The notes below the pieces were generated by a model. That model was not told where the DNA came from, ran no database searches, and saw only the letters and a list, made by a program, of their open reading frames with translations. Below are positions 33,585 through 42,554 of a stretch of DNA of 64,000 bases, piece after piece. The position numbers and the translations under genes are program-made. The stretch's first letter is position 1. Each line of letters starts with the position of its first letter. Location: positions 62,001-126,000 of the forward strand of contig NZ_CANLYD010000009.1 in NCBI RefSeq assembly GCF_947495315.1. The letters are read 5' to 3'. Source of the DNA: an uncultured Aquimarina sp. (GTDB taxonomy: Bacteria > Bacteroidota > Bacteroidia > Flavobacteriales > Flavobacteriaceae).

Positions 33585-34988
33585 TTAACTCAAAATAACC
33601 CCTTCTTTCTGTAACTCCTGTCGTATTGCAGTTTCCAGACTTTGTTGGGTGATTGTTTTTTCTTTGTTCGTTACGGCTTGTAGCGTACATTTACGTACTA
33701 CATTCATCATCAATCCGCCAGAGATTTCATAGTTTTCGGCGATATGCCATAGATCTGAGTTTTCATCTAGTGGTAATTTCTTAGCAAAGGATTGTTTCCA
33801 TAATTGATAGCGTTCTTCTACACCAGGCATGGTAAATTCGATCATCGATTGAAATCTTCGGGTAAAGGCATCGTCTATATTGTCTTTTAGATTACTCGCC
33901 AAAATCACCACTCCTGGGAAATCTTCGATTCGCTGTAATAAATATCCAATCTCCTGATTTCCGTATCGATCATTAGCGCTACTTACTTGGGTACGTTGCC
34001 CAAACAAAGAATCGGCTTCATCAAAAAATAAGATCCAATCATGTTGCTGTGCCTGATCAAATACTTTAGCCAGGTTTTTCTCGGTTTCGCCAATGTATTT
34101 AGAGACGGTCATACTTAGATCGATCCTATAGACTTGCCTGTCTGTACTTTTTCCTAACAACGCTGCTGCCATACTCTTACCGGTTCCTGGCGGTCCAAAA
34201 AACAGGCTTTTATAGCCTGGTTTTAGTCGTTTGCCCAGTTCTAATTCTTCTAAAACCGTATGTCCATAGGTAACCCAATCCCTGATTTCCTGCAAGCTAT
34301 GTGCTGTGGATCTAGAGACGATGAGATCCTCCCACGATAGTTTGGTATGAATCCGTTGCGCAGGGAAATCAGGGCTATATACTGCTTGGTAGGGTTTACC
34401 AGTTAATAAATATTCTACATATTCATTAGCGATCATCCAGATACTACTTAATAGCGGACTATTCCCTTTGGTTCTGGATAGACTGATGATGCCTTTTCGT
34501 ATCGCGACAAAGTCTTGAGTAATAAGTGTATGATATTGCAAACGTTTCTGTAAATCATCTCCTGCTATTAAAAACATCGCAGTTTCTGCGGTAGGGATCA
34601 ATCCCAAATGCCCTTCTAACAACAGTCCGCCAAATTCGCTATAGCGGCGGTCGTAGTCTTTGTTTTTAGTGAGCAGAATATCTAAAAGTTCTGGTTGAAT
34701 ATGAGGAACCAATGCCAAGATCAGTAGCAACCTTTCTGTAACGTTGAGTTTGTGTTTTTGTATAAATGCTGCATAGACTCCTACTTTATCTGTTATATCT
34801 GGAGGTGTTAATTCTTGTATGGATTGATAAGGCGTTTCTTGGTTAAAATGCAATTCCAAACGGGTTTGAAGCACGATGCTTAGCCAAGCTAGTTCTGATT
34901 GTAATACCTCAGCATTATGATCATTGATAAGTTTATCAGTTGACTTCTTTATACCATTGTTTTCAGCGATGACCATTTGTTTTTTCAT
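33585..34988 (-). CDS. eCIS AAA+ ATPase (Afp15-like)
   Basis: 467 residues. An N-terminal helical region (1-200) with no motif I know is followed by a single AAA+ module. This has Walker A GPPGTGKS at 265-272, Walker B ILFFDEAD at 319-326, sensor-1 Asn at 366 (VVILASNL) and arginine finger AFTRRFQ at 375-381. A membrane-independent AAA+ ATPase of this type is a constant gene of Afp/PVC-like eCIS loci and is thought to act in assembly or cargo handling. It stands between the structural genes and the effector genes, separated from both by repeat-filled gaps of 441 and 275 bases, so effectors may be transcribed apart from the structural operon. Confidence 0.9.
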   Translation of the reverse strand: MKKQMVIAENNGIKKSTDKLINDHNAEVLQSELAWLSIVLQTRLELHFNQETPYQSIQELTPPDITDKVGVYAAFIQKHKLNVTERLLLILALVPHIQPELLDILLTKNKDYDRRYSEFGGLLLEGHLGLIPTAETAMFLIAGDDLQKRLQYHTLITQDFVAIRKGIISLSRTKGNSPLLSSIWMIANEYVEYLLTGKPYQAVYSPDFPAQRIHTKLSWEDLIVSRSTAHSLQEIRDWVTYGHTVLEELELGKRLKPGYKSLFFGPPGTGKSMAAALLGKSTDRQVYRIDLSMTVSKYIGETEKNLAKVFDQAQQHDWILFFDEADSLFGQRTQVSSANDRYGNQEIGYLLQRIEDFPGVVILASNLKDNIDDAFTRRFQSMIEFTMPGVEERYQLWKQSFAKKLPLDENSDLWHIAENYEISGGLMMNVVRKCTLQAVTNKEKTITQQSLETAIRQELQKEGVILS

Positions 34989-35029
34989 AGTATTGCTATT
35001 TCTTTTGTTATTTCTTTTTGTATTGTCTA

Positions 35030-35372
35030 CCCTTCGACTCCGCTCAGGGTGACGGAGGCAAAAAGACTATTTCTATTGGATCTCGATACATTTCTAAATC
35101 CTTTCCTATCATCAAGGCTTTAGGAATACTCGACCAGACTGATATACTTTATTTATACTACGTCTCATCGAGTGTTTTATAGCGCAGTGCAACGCAGCTA
35201 TAAAATGTATCGAGATGGGTTCAATGTTATTCACACGAAAAAGTTATCGATACAATCACCTTCCATTACATTTCGGATGATCACTCGAACCGACGATCAC
35301 GGTTCTATTCAACATTTCCCTAATCCAACTCCCTTCCTTTGAAGGAAGGGTTGGGGATGGATGTTTTTTCAT
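35030..35372. repeat. Repeat cluster in the 441-base gap after the tape-measure gene
   Basis: Three elements. At 35030-35049 is cccttcgactccgctcaggg (the same type as the effector insert at 27066). At 35081-35215 is a 135-base element with inverted ends tctcgatacattt / aaatgtatcgaga and an inner hairpin ttttatagc / gctataaaa. At 35331-35372 is the cccttcctttgaaggaaggg palindrome followed by ttggggatggatgtttt, the inverse of the copies at 21164 and 33350. No gene is present. Confidence 0.75.
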
Positions 35373-35429
35373 TTCTTATTCATCCCTCATCTCTCAAACC
35401 TCAAAACCTAATACCTAACACCCTAAACC

Positions 35430-37043
35430 TCACAACCACTCCACTACAATAATGTCTTGCATCCAGGGGAGTTTCACCGTATGAAAACCCCAAGGCAATT
35501 TTTCTAATGTAACATCATGAGTTTCTCGTTGCACCTGTAATAACCAATGACCATCTCGGGTGCGTAAGGATCCGGGACGACATAGATAGGAGGTTCTAAA
35601 TCCTTCTATAGATAAGTTTTTCCAATGTGGGCCTTGTCCTATTGCAGCGGTTAGCAGTCCTTCAGCAATTGCTGTTTCTTCATCCGATAGTGTGATTGGC
35701 GATATGACTTCTTCTATAGCGACACCACATAACAATTTGTTTAATGGTAGCGCTCCTTCAAACAGTTCCTGGTCATCTCCTTCACACAGATACTGCAATG
35801 CACATATGGCAGTATGACGAGCGGTTTCATTGATAAAGTTTTTATCTTTGATCAACTCCAAATTCTCAAAAAAGCGTTCTAAAAATGGCCAAAAGAGTAC
35901 CAATCCTGCATTTTGTATGGGTATAAAATCCGTATCCTCAAAAGGAGAGGACACCTTTTCTATCTCCATTATTGCGGGTTTTGATGCTATCTCCTGCAGT
36001 TCTTTATGTACTCCCTGGAGATAGATTGCCAAGGGTCTTAATACACTATTGGCATCTACCGTTTGCTCTTGTATGTTACCTATATCTTTTAGTAATTGCA
36101 CCCATTGCTTTAACATTTTGGCAGGCAACTGATCCAAAAAAGGGTTGTTTATGATAGTGGATAGTTGTCTAAAGAATTCTTGCCATACAGTATTCTTAGC
36201 TTGAGTAGTTTTATAGCTAGCTACTAAAGATTTGATCTCATAGACATCCTGTGCTTGATGTTTTTTGCTACTTCTTTTATGATCTATTCCGAGTGCTGCC
36301 AACGTAGCTTGGAAACATCCTTGTTCGAAGAACTTGACATCTTTATACGTATCAAACTTCTGAAACGCTGTTTTCCAAAACGCAGCCTGTATCTTCTGCG
36401 ATGCGATGCCGTATTTCTTATGAATTCTCTGCTGAAACTTTTCTAAAGTAGGTACTATTTCTTGTACAGGAATATCCGAAATCAGTTGAAGGGATTGAAG
36501 CAGTTGCGCTTCTGTACTTGTATGGACAAAACGTTCTAGCTGCTGGGTATTCCATCTCAATTGTTTTAGCAAGGTGATGAAAGTGGTGTTCGGTTTTTGC
36601 AGCAATTCTTCTAATTGCTGCAGAACATATGCTTTGGTTGTGTCCTTTGCCCACCAAGGTAATATTCCGGTTTTCAGATAATGTGCTACGGCTCTAAGTG
36701 GTGTTTTTTCTTCGGTTTGATTGGCTGTGTTTTTTTGTACTACGGCATCAGATTGCTGATATACAGTAAGTGCTTCTTGAAGTTTTTCTTGTAATTCTTC
36801 CTCAAAAACAGTTTCAAAATTATCCAAAGATACCTGCCCTAAATCTAATGTAAGTCGATCAATCTGAAACGGTTGATCTGCCGTATTATGAGTAGTATTA
36901 CCAAATATGCGGTCCATAACCGTTCTTAACTGATGCCGACACAGCGCACTCAGTTCTTGCTGCACAGCAAAAGCATCTACAGTCGAAGGCAGGTGAATTT
37001 CTAAAATCTGTTTATTGATGATATGTTTTTGCTGTGTCATCAT
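35430..37043 (-). CDS. eCIS tape-measure family protein (Afp14-like)
   Basis: A 537-residue protein. The opening KHIINKQILEIHLPSTVDAF and DRLTLDLGQVSLDNFE are typical of the CIS tape-measure family found in Bacteroidota eCIS loci. The rest is mainly helical with Gln-rich stretches. The C-terminal 130 residues (LFWPFLERFFENLELI, ALQYLCEGDDQ, FRTSYLCRPGSL) are the conserved compact domain of the family. Such proteins set or terminate tube length. Five bases separate it from the J-like gene upstream, so it is in the structural operon. Confidence 0.82.
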   Translation of the reverse strand: MMTQQKHIINKQILEIHLPSTVDAFAVQQELSALCRHQLRTVMDRIFGNTTHNTADQPFQIDRLTLDLGQVSLDNFETVFEEELQEKLQEALTVYQQSDAVVQKNTANQTEEKTPLRAVAHYLKTGILPWWAKDTTKAYVLQQLEELLQKPNTTFITLLKQLRWNTQQLERFVHTSTEAQLLQSLQLISDIPVQEIVPTLEKFQQRIHKKYGIASQKIQAAFWKTAFQKFDTYKDVKFFEQGCFQATLAALGIDHKRSSKKHQAQDVYEIKSLVASYKTTQAKNTVWQEFFRQLSTIINNPFLDQLPAKMLKQWVQLLKDIGNIQEQTVDANSVLRPLAIYLQGVHKELQEIASKPAIMEIEKVSSPFEDTDFIPIQNAGLVLFWPFLERFFENLELIKDKNFINETARHTAICALQYLCEGDDQELFEGALPLNKLLCGVAIEEVISPITLSDEETAIAEGLLTAAIGQGPHWKNLSIEGFRTSYLCRPGSLRTRDGHWLLQVQRETHDVTLEKLPWGFHTVKLPWMQDIIVVEWL

Positions 37044-37048
37044 ACTAC

Positions 37049-39517
37049 TTATCCATTGTTGATTTCTTCCAGAAAACGATGATATGCATAGTCAAATCGT
37101 TGCATTTCTTCTTGATCTAACCATTGGATATTGGTCTTGATATGTGCTGGGGTCTCCTCGCGTATCGTTAATGCAATAAATTTCTTAAAATCTTCATCCT
37201 GATATTGCGCTATCCATGCTGGCAGTGCGAAAGTTAGTTGTAATGAATACGGATCTTTTGGATCCACAGTCGACATCCATCTTCCGGTGGTTTCTTCTTC
37301 TATAAAAGGCACTGCAATTTCGAACCCTTCTTCAGATATGGAAACTATGCTATGTTCCCCATTATAATTTTTGGTTCCGGTAATTTCTATCTTATCTCCT
37401 ACTTGTAAGGTATGTTTTCCTATGTTGCAAAATATATGATCCGATGTTGTAGAAGACGTTTCAATACTATTAATACAAACAGATTGTAGGTAATATCGAA
37501 TATCGGGTGTACGCTGAAATAAACCTCCGGTTTCTGATTCTTGAAAAGGCGCTTCAATTTCAAAAAAATCCTCTCCGATTGCTAATACTATATACGTCCC
37601 TTCGAATTGTGCATTGCCGGTGATGCGTATTTCTTCTCCAGGTTCTAAGGTATGATCTTTGGCGATGCATCGTGTAAATTCTTCTGTGATGGCGACTTCG
37701 AATCTTTCGATTTGTAATGGAATATACGTTGCGGTAAACGAATAAGGATATTTTTTTCTAGGTCGTAACAAGATATGTTCTACCATATGCATTCCAGCAG
37801 TATTAGCATCACCTAAGTTTCTACGGCTATAGTCCTCGATCCCTATTTTTAATGCAATTCGCTTTTCTAATCCCGAAATGTTTCGAGTATCCCAAAAGTC
37901 TTTTGTGGTATCATATGCCTTTGCTCTACAGGCACTCACCACAGGATATTCTTTAAGAAATCGGGCTTTATCCTTGATTAACTTTTTATCCGTACTAGAC
38001 TCATTATCCGTAAGATCTTTTAATACCATACCATAGCCTGTAAATTTCTCTGCAAATCGTGCCAACAAATGGTTTTGAAACTTATTTTTTCGTAATAATC
38101 CGGCATTAGCATCGTTGGTCATTTCGCTCAGATATGCCTCATAGTTTTCTTTACTACCAATCACTTCGGATGCTCCGGGAACGCATTCCAGAAGGGATTG
38201 ATTCCAATAGGTTCTGGTATCTTCTCCATCAAAACTCATCAGTTTTTTAAAGTGCGCTAACTGCGAAAAATAATTGGCCAATGTCTGTTCAAAAAACAAC
38301 AAATACCCACTTAACTGCTTTGCCTGTGCTTTTCTTTCGGGAGTAGCTGAATCCGGGAGTCCTATTTCGCCAATCCCATAATTAGCAGGGAACTGATTTT
38401 GTATCGAATCATAGTTTTCTAGTTGCTGTGCTTGAGTTTCTGGCATGATCATATCCAGTTCTTTACCTGATACAGCTCTGGAAACACTTTCAACTCTTTT
38501 TTGATTGTATAGTGTTTTTATTCTTTCTGTATCGATGCCTACGGCAAGTCCTTTAGAGGTAAATGATAGTTGTGATAAGGTACCTTCGATATCCAAAATT
38601 GGAGTTTTGGAAGTATCCAATGGTAACAACCAATTTTTTACTGTATTGGTTCCCGTAGCCAGTGCGATTTTGTCAATCGCTAATACTTCGGTTTGATCCA
38701 TGATTTCTTTAATCACATCAGAAGTCTGGAGCTCTTCTTTTCGATAGTTTTGTAATAGGTCCTGATCATCGATAAAACCGTTTAACAATCTTGGCCCGTC
38801 AAAAATTTCATCAGTACTTTTTCCTTTTTCTAACTGTTGTTGTAAGGTATAGAAAGGAATACGAGGTGAAAAATGAGTTCCTACACGATACAAAATATTA
38901 GCTACCATCTCATTGACATCATCTACCGTATCTGCAATTTCGATAACACCATGTAATCGGATTCCCTGCGTATCTAATAATTTTATTTCTTCGAAATCCT
39001 CACAAATCGTACGACATCCGTAGAGCCTTTCTTTTACATCCTTAATTATTGTACTCCCAGGGATATCAAACAACCCATCTTTTTCTATAAAAACTCGGTA
39101 CAATCCTATTGGTGTACTATCCGCTTCTGAGATCTCACCAACTCTTTTTTGGGTTACTTTTTCGATCCAGGCATTTTTGACCCCATCCACATCAATCGCT
39201 ACTTTACGAATATCCAATACCGTTACTGGATTTGTGGTTAAAATGGTAGCGGGACTATACAGGTTTTCATAAGTGCTGGTGGTATCACTACCTATGATAT
39301 CCTGAATATCATAGTCCATCCGATACGCCAGATCGGTAATAGCATAACAAACTTGTTCTAAGATGGTAATCCCGGGATCGTGGATATTATGATCGGTCCA
39401 GGTATCTCCTGCCATTTTTTGTATTAGTTGCATTCCTTCTGCACGTAGAAATTCATAGCTTAATGCGGAATCCTGTGGTACTTCTCTGGGTATTGTTATA
39501 GATGTTTCCATTTTCAT
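37049..39517 (-). CDS. Baseplate J/gp6-like protein (Afp12-like)
   Basis: 822 residues. The signature WTDHNIHDPGITILEQVCYA at about 40-60 is the DxNxHDPGITLLE motif of eCIS/T6SS-like baseplate wedge proteins. The middle (380-430) reads ERKAQAKQLSGYLLFFEQ, and HMVEHILLRPR is at about 575-586. Inserted near the C-terminus are two tandem copies of a small beta domain (about 616-672 and 696-749; HTLEPGEEIRITG with FEIEAPFQESETGG, HTLQVGDKIEITG with FEIAVPFIEEETTG). The last 60 residues return to the family consensus (PAHIKTNIQWLDQEEM). It forms the baseplate wedge together with the larger J-like protein. Confidence 0.86.
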   Translation of the reverse strand: MKMETSITIPREVPQDSALSYEFLRAEGMQLIQKMAGDTWTDHNIHDPGITILEQVCYAITDLAYRMDYDIQDIIGSDTTSTYENLYSPATILTTNPVTVLDIRKVAIDVDGVKNAWIEKVTQKRVGEISEADSTPIGLYRVFIEKDGLFDIPGSTIIKDVKERLYGCRTICEDFEEIKLLDTQGIRLHGVIEIADTVDDVNEMVANILYRVGTHFSPRIPFYTLQQQLEKGKSTDEIFDGPRLLNGFIDDQDLLQNYRKEELQTSDVIKEIMDQTEVLAIDKIALATGTNTVKNWLLPLDTSKTPILDIEGTLSQLSFTSKGLAVGIDTERIKTLYNQKRVESVSRAVSGKELDMIMPETQAQQLENYDSIQNQFPANYGIGEIGLPDSATPERKAQAKQLSGYLLFFEQTLANYFSQLAHFKKLMSFDGEDTRTYWNQSLLECVPGASEVIGSKENYEAYLSEMTNDANAGLLRKNKFQNHLLARFAEKFTGYGMVLKDLTDNESSTDKKLIKDKARFLKEYPVVSACRAKAYDTTKDFWDTRNISGLEKRIALKIGIEDYSRRNLGDANTAGMHMVEHILLRPRKKYPYSFTATYIPLQIERFEVAITEEFTRCIAKDHTLEPGEEIRITGNAQFEGTYIVLAIGEDFFEIEAPFQESETGGLFQRTPDIRYYLQSVCINSIETSSTTSDHIFCNIGKHTLQVGDKIEITGTKNYNGEHSIVSISEEGFEIAVPFIEEETTGRWMSTVDPKDPYSLQLTFALPAWIAQYQDEDFKKFIALTIREETPAHIKTNIQWLDQEEMQRFDYAYHRFLEEINNG

Positions 39518-39534
39518 TTTTTTAGAGTGTATAT

Positions 39535-41202
39535 TTAAATGAGTGCTTTTAATAGCATTCCACTGAAACCCGAACTATGATTATCTCCCCTAGTATCTAA
39601 TTGCTCTACATGTACCTTATCATTTGCTTCAAGCATTGTGATCACCGTCCTTGAATTACTATGATTTTTACTCCCAACAGTCAACTCAGAACGTTCTTTT
39701 TTTTCTTCCCCTGAAGATCCATTCACATAGCCTGTACCATTTAAACGAAGATGCCATCTTCCTCCTGTATCCGTATTCCTCCTCACGTTCATAATAAACA
39801 CGTACATTCCCCTTACTGGTGCAACAAAATGAGTAAAATCTTTAAAATGATCTCCAATGTTGTAGTTTATTTGTTTAAATTCAAGTACACTTTTATCTCC
39901 TCCAATATTACTATCTTTTAACGAAGCAGAAAATGCAACGATATAGTCCTTTGTAGTTTGCATATGGCCTTTAATGGTAAGTCCCCCTTCTGCAAAAATC
40001 TCAACTTTTCTTGATGATGAATCTTGATCCGAAGACATTCCTATAATTCGTAGCGCATTGGTATCATGTGCAGTAATCTTTCCGGAAAACTCTGATTTAC
40101 CTGCATTGGGCCCTCCAAACAAAATACTTCTGGAGGTAATATGCATCGCCTCATCAGGATTTGATGATTTTCCTGTTCCCGTTATGGATAATGGAGCTAG
40201 TGGGTTTTTACTCCCGATGCCTATTTTACCCTGATCGGTATTAAAATGAAAAGCAACCTCTTCATCCGTTGTTCCTACATTTTTTATAAAAAAGTTGTCC
40301 TTTGTCGAAAGAAATGCATCACCAGAATGGCGATAAAGTGCTCCATCTTCATTGATATGCGCTGTATCTGATCGGCCAAAAATAATTCCGCTGGGCAATT
40401 CTAATCTACCCTCTTTTTTCATGACTATTTTTTTGGATGCATTTTTGGGCGAAAAAAACATCAGACTATCTTGCCCTTGTTGTAAACCTATTTCCCAGTG
40501 TTCTGAATTCGCTGTATTTTCTAGTGATAGACGTGCTGAAGTAGCATCGCCCTGCCCGGTGTTGGTGATTCTTAGTTCTGTGTTTTCGCCACTAACCTGT
40601 ATGTTTGTCTTTGGATCTTTGGTTCCTATCCCTACTTTACCCAGAAAGAAGTTAGGTTTTTCTATCGATCCACTAAGCTGAATATTAGTTGAACTACTAC
40701 TATTTCGCAGTGACAGTATTCCATCACCTTTTTGCTGAGAAACATCAAAAATAGTAGCTCGTTCATTAGTAATATCAACGACTGATAGTAATGAAGGTAT
40801 ATTTTTACTTTCTATAGTAAACTTAGATGCGGGTTCTAAGGTTCCTATACCAACATTGCCTTCTCCTGATTTTATAAACAAGCGACTTTGACCGGTAGCA
40901 TCTTTGATGTTCAATCCCGATTGGTTACTCGTAGGTTCTGCCGGATTTACCCGGGGATTTAAATTAATAGACCATTGCGGATTATCATCGCTTAAATTTT
41001 CATATATATCCAGCACCTCTTGTGTACCTACAGTCTCTCCTTCTGCTTGTACAGATAGCGGATTGCCCTGTACTTTGGCAATACCATCCTCTGCCTGGTT
41101 AAGCCCTGCTTCTATAAAATCAGCAAATTCTTCTTGTGTAGGTTTGTCATTGATCTTAAAATATGATTTGAGCTCTGTTCGGTTTTTCTTATTGATTTCC
41201 AC
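39535..41202 (-). CDS. eCIS fibre protein with C1q-like tip
   Basis: 555 residues, starting with GTG at 41202 (the paralogous fibre starts with ATG at the same codon). Residues 1-135 are nearly the same as those of the other fibre protein (INKKNRTELKSYFKINDKPT; SGEGNVGIGTLEPASK) and likely dock on the baseplate. The middle consists of repeated fibre phrases (KVGIGTKDPKTN, GKIGIGSKNPLAP). The C-terminal 130 residues look like a C1q/TNF-type jelly roll (FTHFVAPVRGMYVFIMNVRR; NDKVHVEQLDTRGDN), the probable receptor-binding tip. Fibres determine target specificity in eCIS. Confidence 0.82.
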   Translation of the reverse strand: MEINKKNRTELKSYFKINDKPTQEEFADFIEAGLNQAEDGIAKVQGNPLSVQAEGETVGTQEVLDIYENLSDDNPQWSINLNPRVNPAEPTSNQSGLNIKDATGQSRLFIKSGEGNVGIGTLEPASKFTIESKNIPSLLSVVDITNERATIFDVSQQKGDGILSLRNSSSSTNIQLSGSIEKPNFFLGKVGIGTKDPKTNIQVSGENTELRITNTGQGDATSARLSLENTANSEHWEIGLQQGQDSLMFFSPKNASKKIVMKKEGRLELPSGIIFGRSDTAHINEDGALYRHSGDAFLSTKDNFFIKNVGTTDEEVAFHFNTDQGKIGIGSKNPLAPLSITGTGKSSNPDEAMHITSRSILFGGPNAGKSEFSGKITAHDTNALRIIGMSSDQDSSSRKVEIFAEGGLTIKGHMQTTKDYIVAFSASLKDSNIGGDKSVLEFKQINYNIGDHFKDFTHFVAPVRGMYVFIMNVRRNTDTGGRWHLRLNGTGYVNGSSGEEKKERSELTVGSKNHSNSRTVITMLEANDKVHVEQLDTRGDNHSSGFSGMLLKALI

Positions 41203-41271
41203 AATGTATATCTATTTTGATTTATGACTATTTGATTGCCAGGGATCTGATTTTATATTTTTTTAGTGTCA

Positions 41272-42357
41272 CTATAACTTCATGATATATGCCAAAACAA
41301 AGTAAGGAGGGCGGTTTTCGTGAGGTTGATTTCCTCCGGTTTTGTTTGTAGTAAATGAATGTTTGTGTTTACCAGCAGATTTGGTTTTAGTATTTAATGT
41401 GCCATGTGTTTCCCCGTCCATAGTAATTGTTTTAAGACCATTACCGCTATCATTTCCTGAAGCTGGGTGCGATATGTTATGTACGTGATCTCCAATTTCT
41501 GAAGTGTTTCCTGTATGATTGTGGGCAGGCATTTGACTTGCGTTAAGTGTTATTTCATCCTTTCCTCCTATTTTACCCACTTGGTATTCTGGATTTTCTT
41601 TATCGAATCCAACAATGAATCTACCTGATAAATCAGGGGTTCCCTGGACTCCATTACATAAAGCCCATCCTGTGGGGATGTTTACTATATTTCCTGACCA
41701 CATAACGATGACACCTTTGGGCATCCGAGTATCTACATAGTTCTTTACGGCCATTTGCGTAGGAATTTTTTCGTGACTTGCTTCTTCTTTATCCAGGTCT
41801 ACACTCGAAGAAATATTATCTGCCTTTAAGTTTTTTATGGTAATATCACCTTCTACCAATAAAGCTCCCTTTATAGTAACCCCTTCTTTTTTTGAAACCT
41901 CAAAAATTGTAGTACGATTGTTTGTAGTATCAGTTACCGATAATAATGAAGGTATATTTTTCCCTTCTATGGCAAGTTTAGAAGTTGGTTCCAAGGTTCC
42001 AACACCTACATTACCTTCTCCTGATTTGATAAATAATCTACTTTGCCCGGTTGCATCTTTAATATTGATTCCGGGTTGATTGCTTGTCGGTTCATCAGAA
42101 TTTACTCTGGGATTGAGGTTAATAGACCATTGCGGATTGTCATCTGCAAAACTTTCATATAGATCTAGTACCTCTTGCGTACCTACCCGCTCTCCTTCAG
42201 TCTGTATGGATATGGGATTTCCCTGCACTTTCGCTATACCGTCCTCTATCTGATTTAATCCGGCTTCTATAAAATCGGCAAACTCCTCTTGCGTAGGTTT
42301 GTCATTGATCTTAAAATATTCTTTGAGTTCTGTTCGGTTTTTCTTATTGATTTCCAT
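41272..42357 (-). CDS. eCIS fibre protein with phage tail-collar tip
   Basis: 361 residues. The N-terminal 135 residues match the neighbouring fibre. A short stalk with DKEEASHEKIPTQMAVKNYV follows (about 190-210). From about 213 there is a phage tail-collar domain: KGVIVMWSGNIVNIPTGWAL, CNGVQGTPDLSGRFIVG, then the His-rich metal-binding tail-fibre phrases QMPAHNHTGN, GDHVHNISH and GKHKHSF, closing with RPPYFVLAYIMKL. It probably trimerises as a fibre with a metal-stabilised tip. A 197-base gap with no clear signal lies upstream. Confidence 0.85.
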   Translation of the reverse strand: MEINKKNRTELKEYFKINDKPTQEEFADFIEAGLNQIEDGIAKVQGNPISIQTEGERVGTQEVLDLYESFADDNPQWSINLNPRVNSDEPTSNQPGINIKDATGQSRLFIKSGEGNVGVGTLEPTSKLAIEGKNIPSLLSVTDTTNNRTTIFEVSKKEGVTIKGALLVEGDITIKNLKADNISSSVDLDKEEASHEKIPTQMAVKNYVDTRMPKGVIVMWSGNIVNIPTGWALCNGVQGTPDLSGRFIVGFDKENPEYQVGKIGGKDEITLNASQMPAHNHTGNTSEIGDHVHNISHPASGNDSGNGLKTITMDGETHGTLNTKTKSAGKHKHSFTTNKTGGNQPHENRPPYFVLAYIMKL

Positions 42358-42554
42358 CAGGTTATTTTTTTATTCTTTCTATTTTTTTATCAATTATCCA
42401 TTGTTTTAAAGTTGATAAAACAAGTCTAATTTAATTTTTGACTTTTCTTCAAAATATCTTCGGCAGCACTTCGACACCTGTCCGCTATGGAGGAAGCTTA
42501 ATGTGACAACTCAGACTAAGACGAGCGTTTTCTATTTTTACCTATTTAATAATT

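Noticed and set aside
21164..35372. Palindromic repeats as a CRISPR array
   Set aside because: Units are dispersed, in both directions and not regularly spaced, and no cas gene is present.
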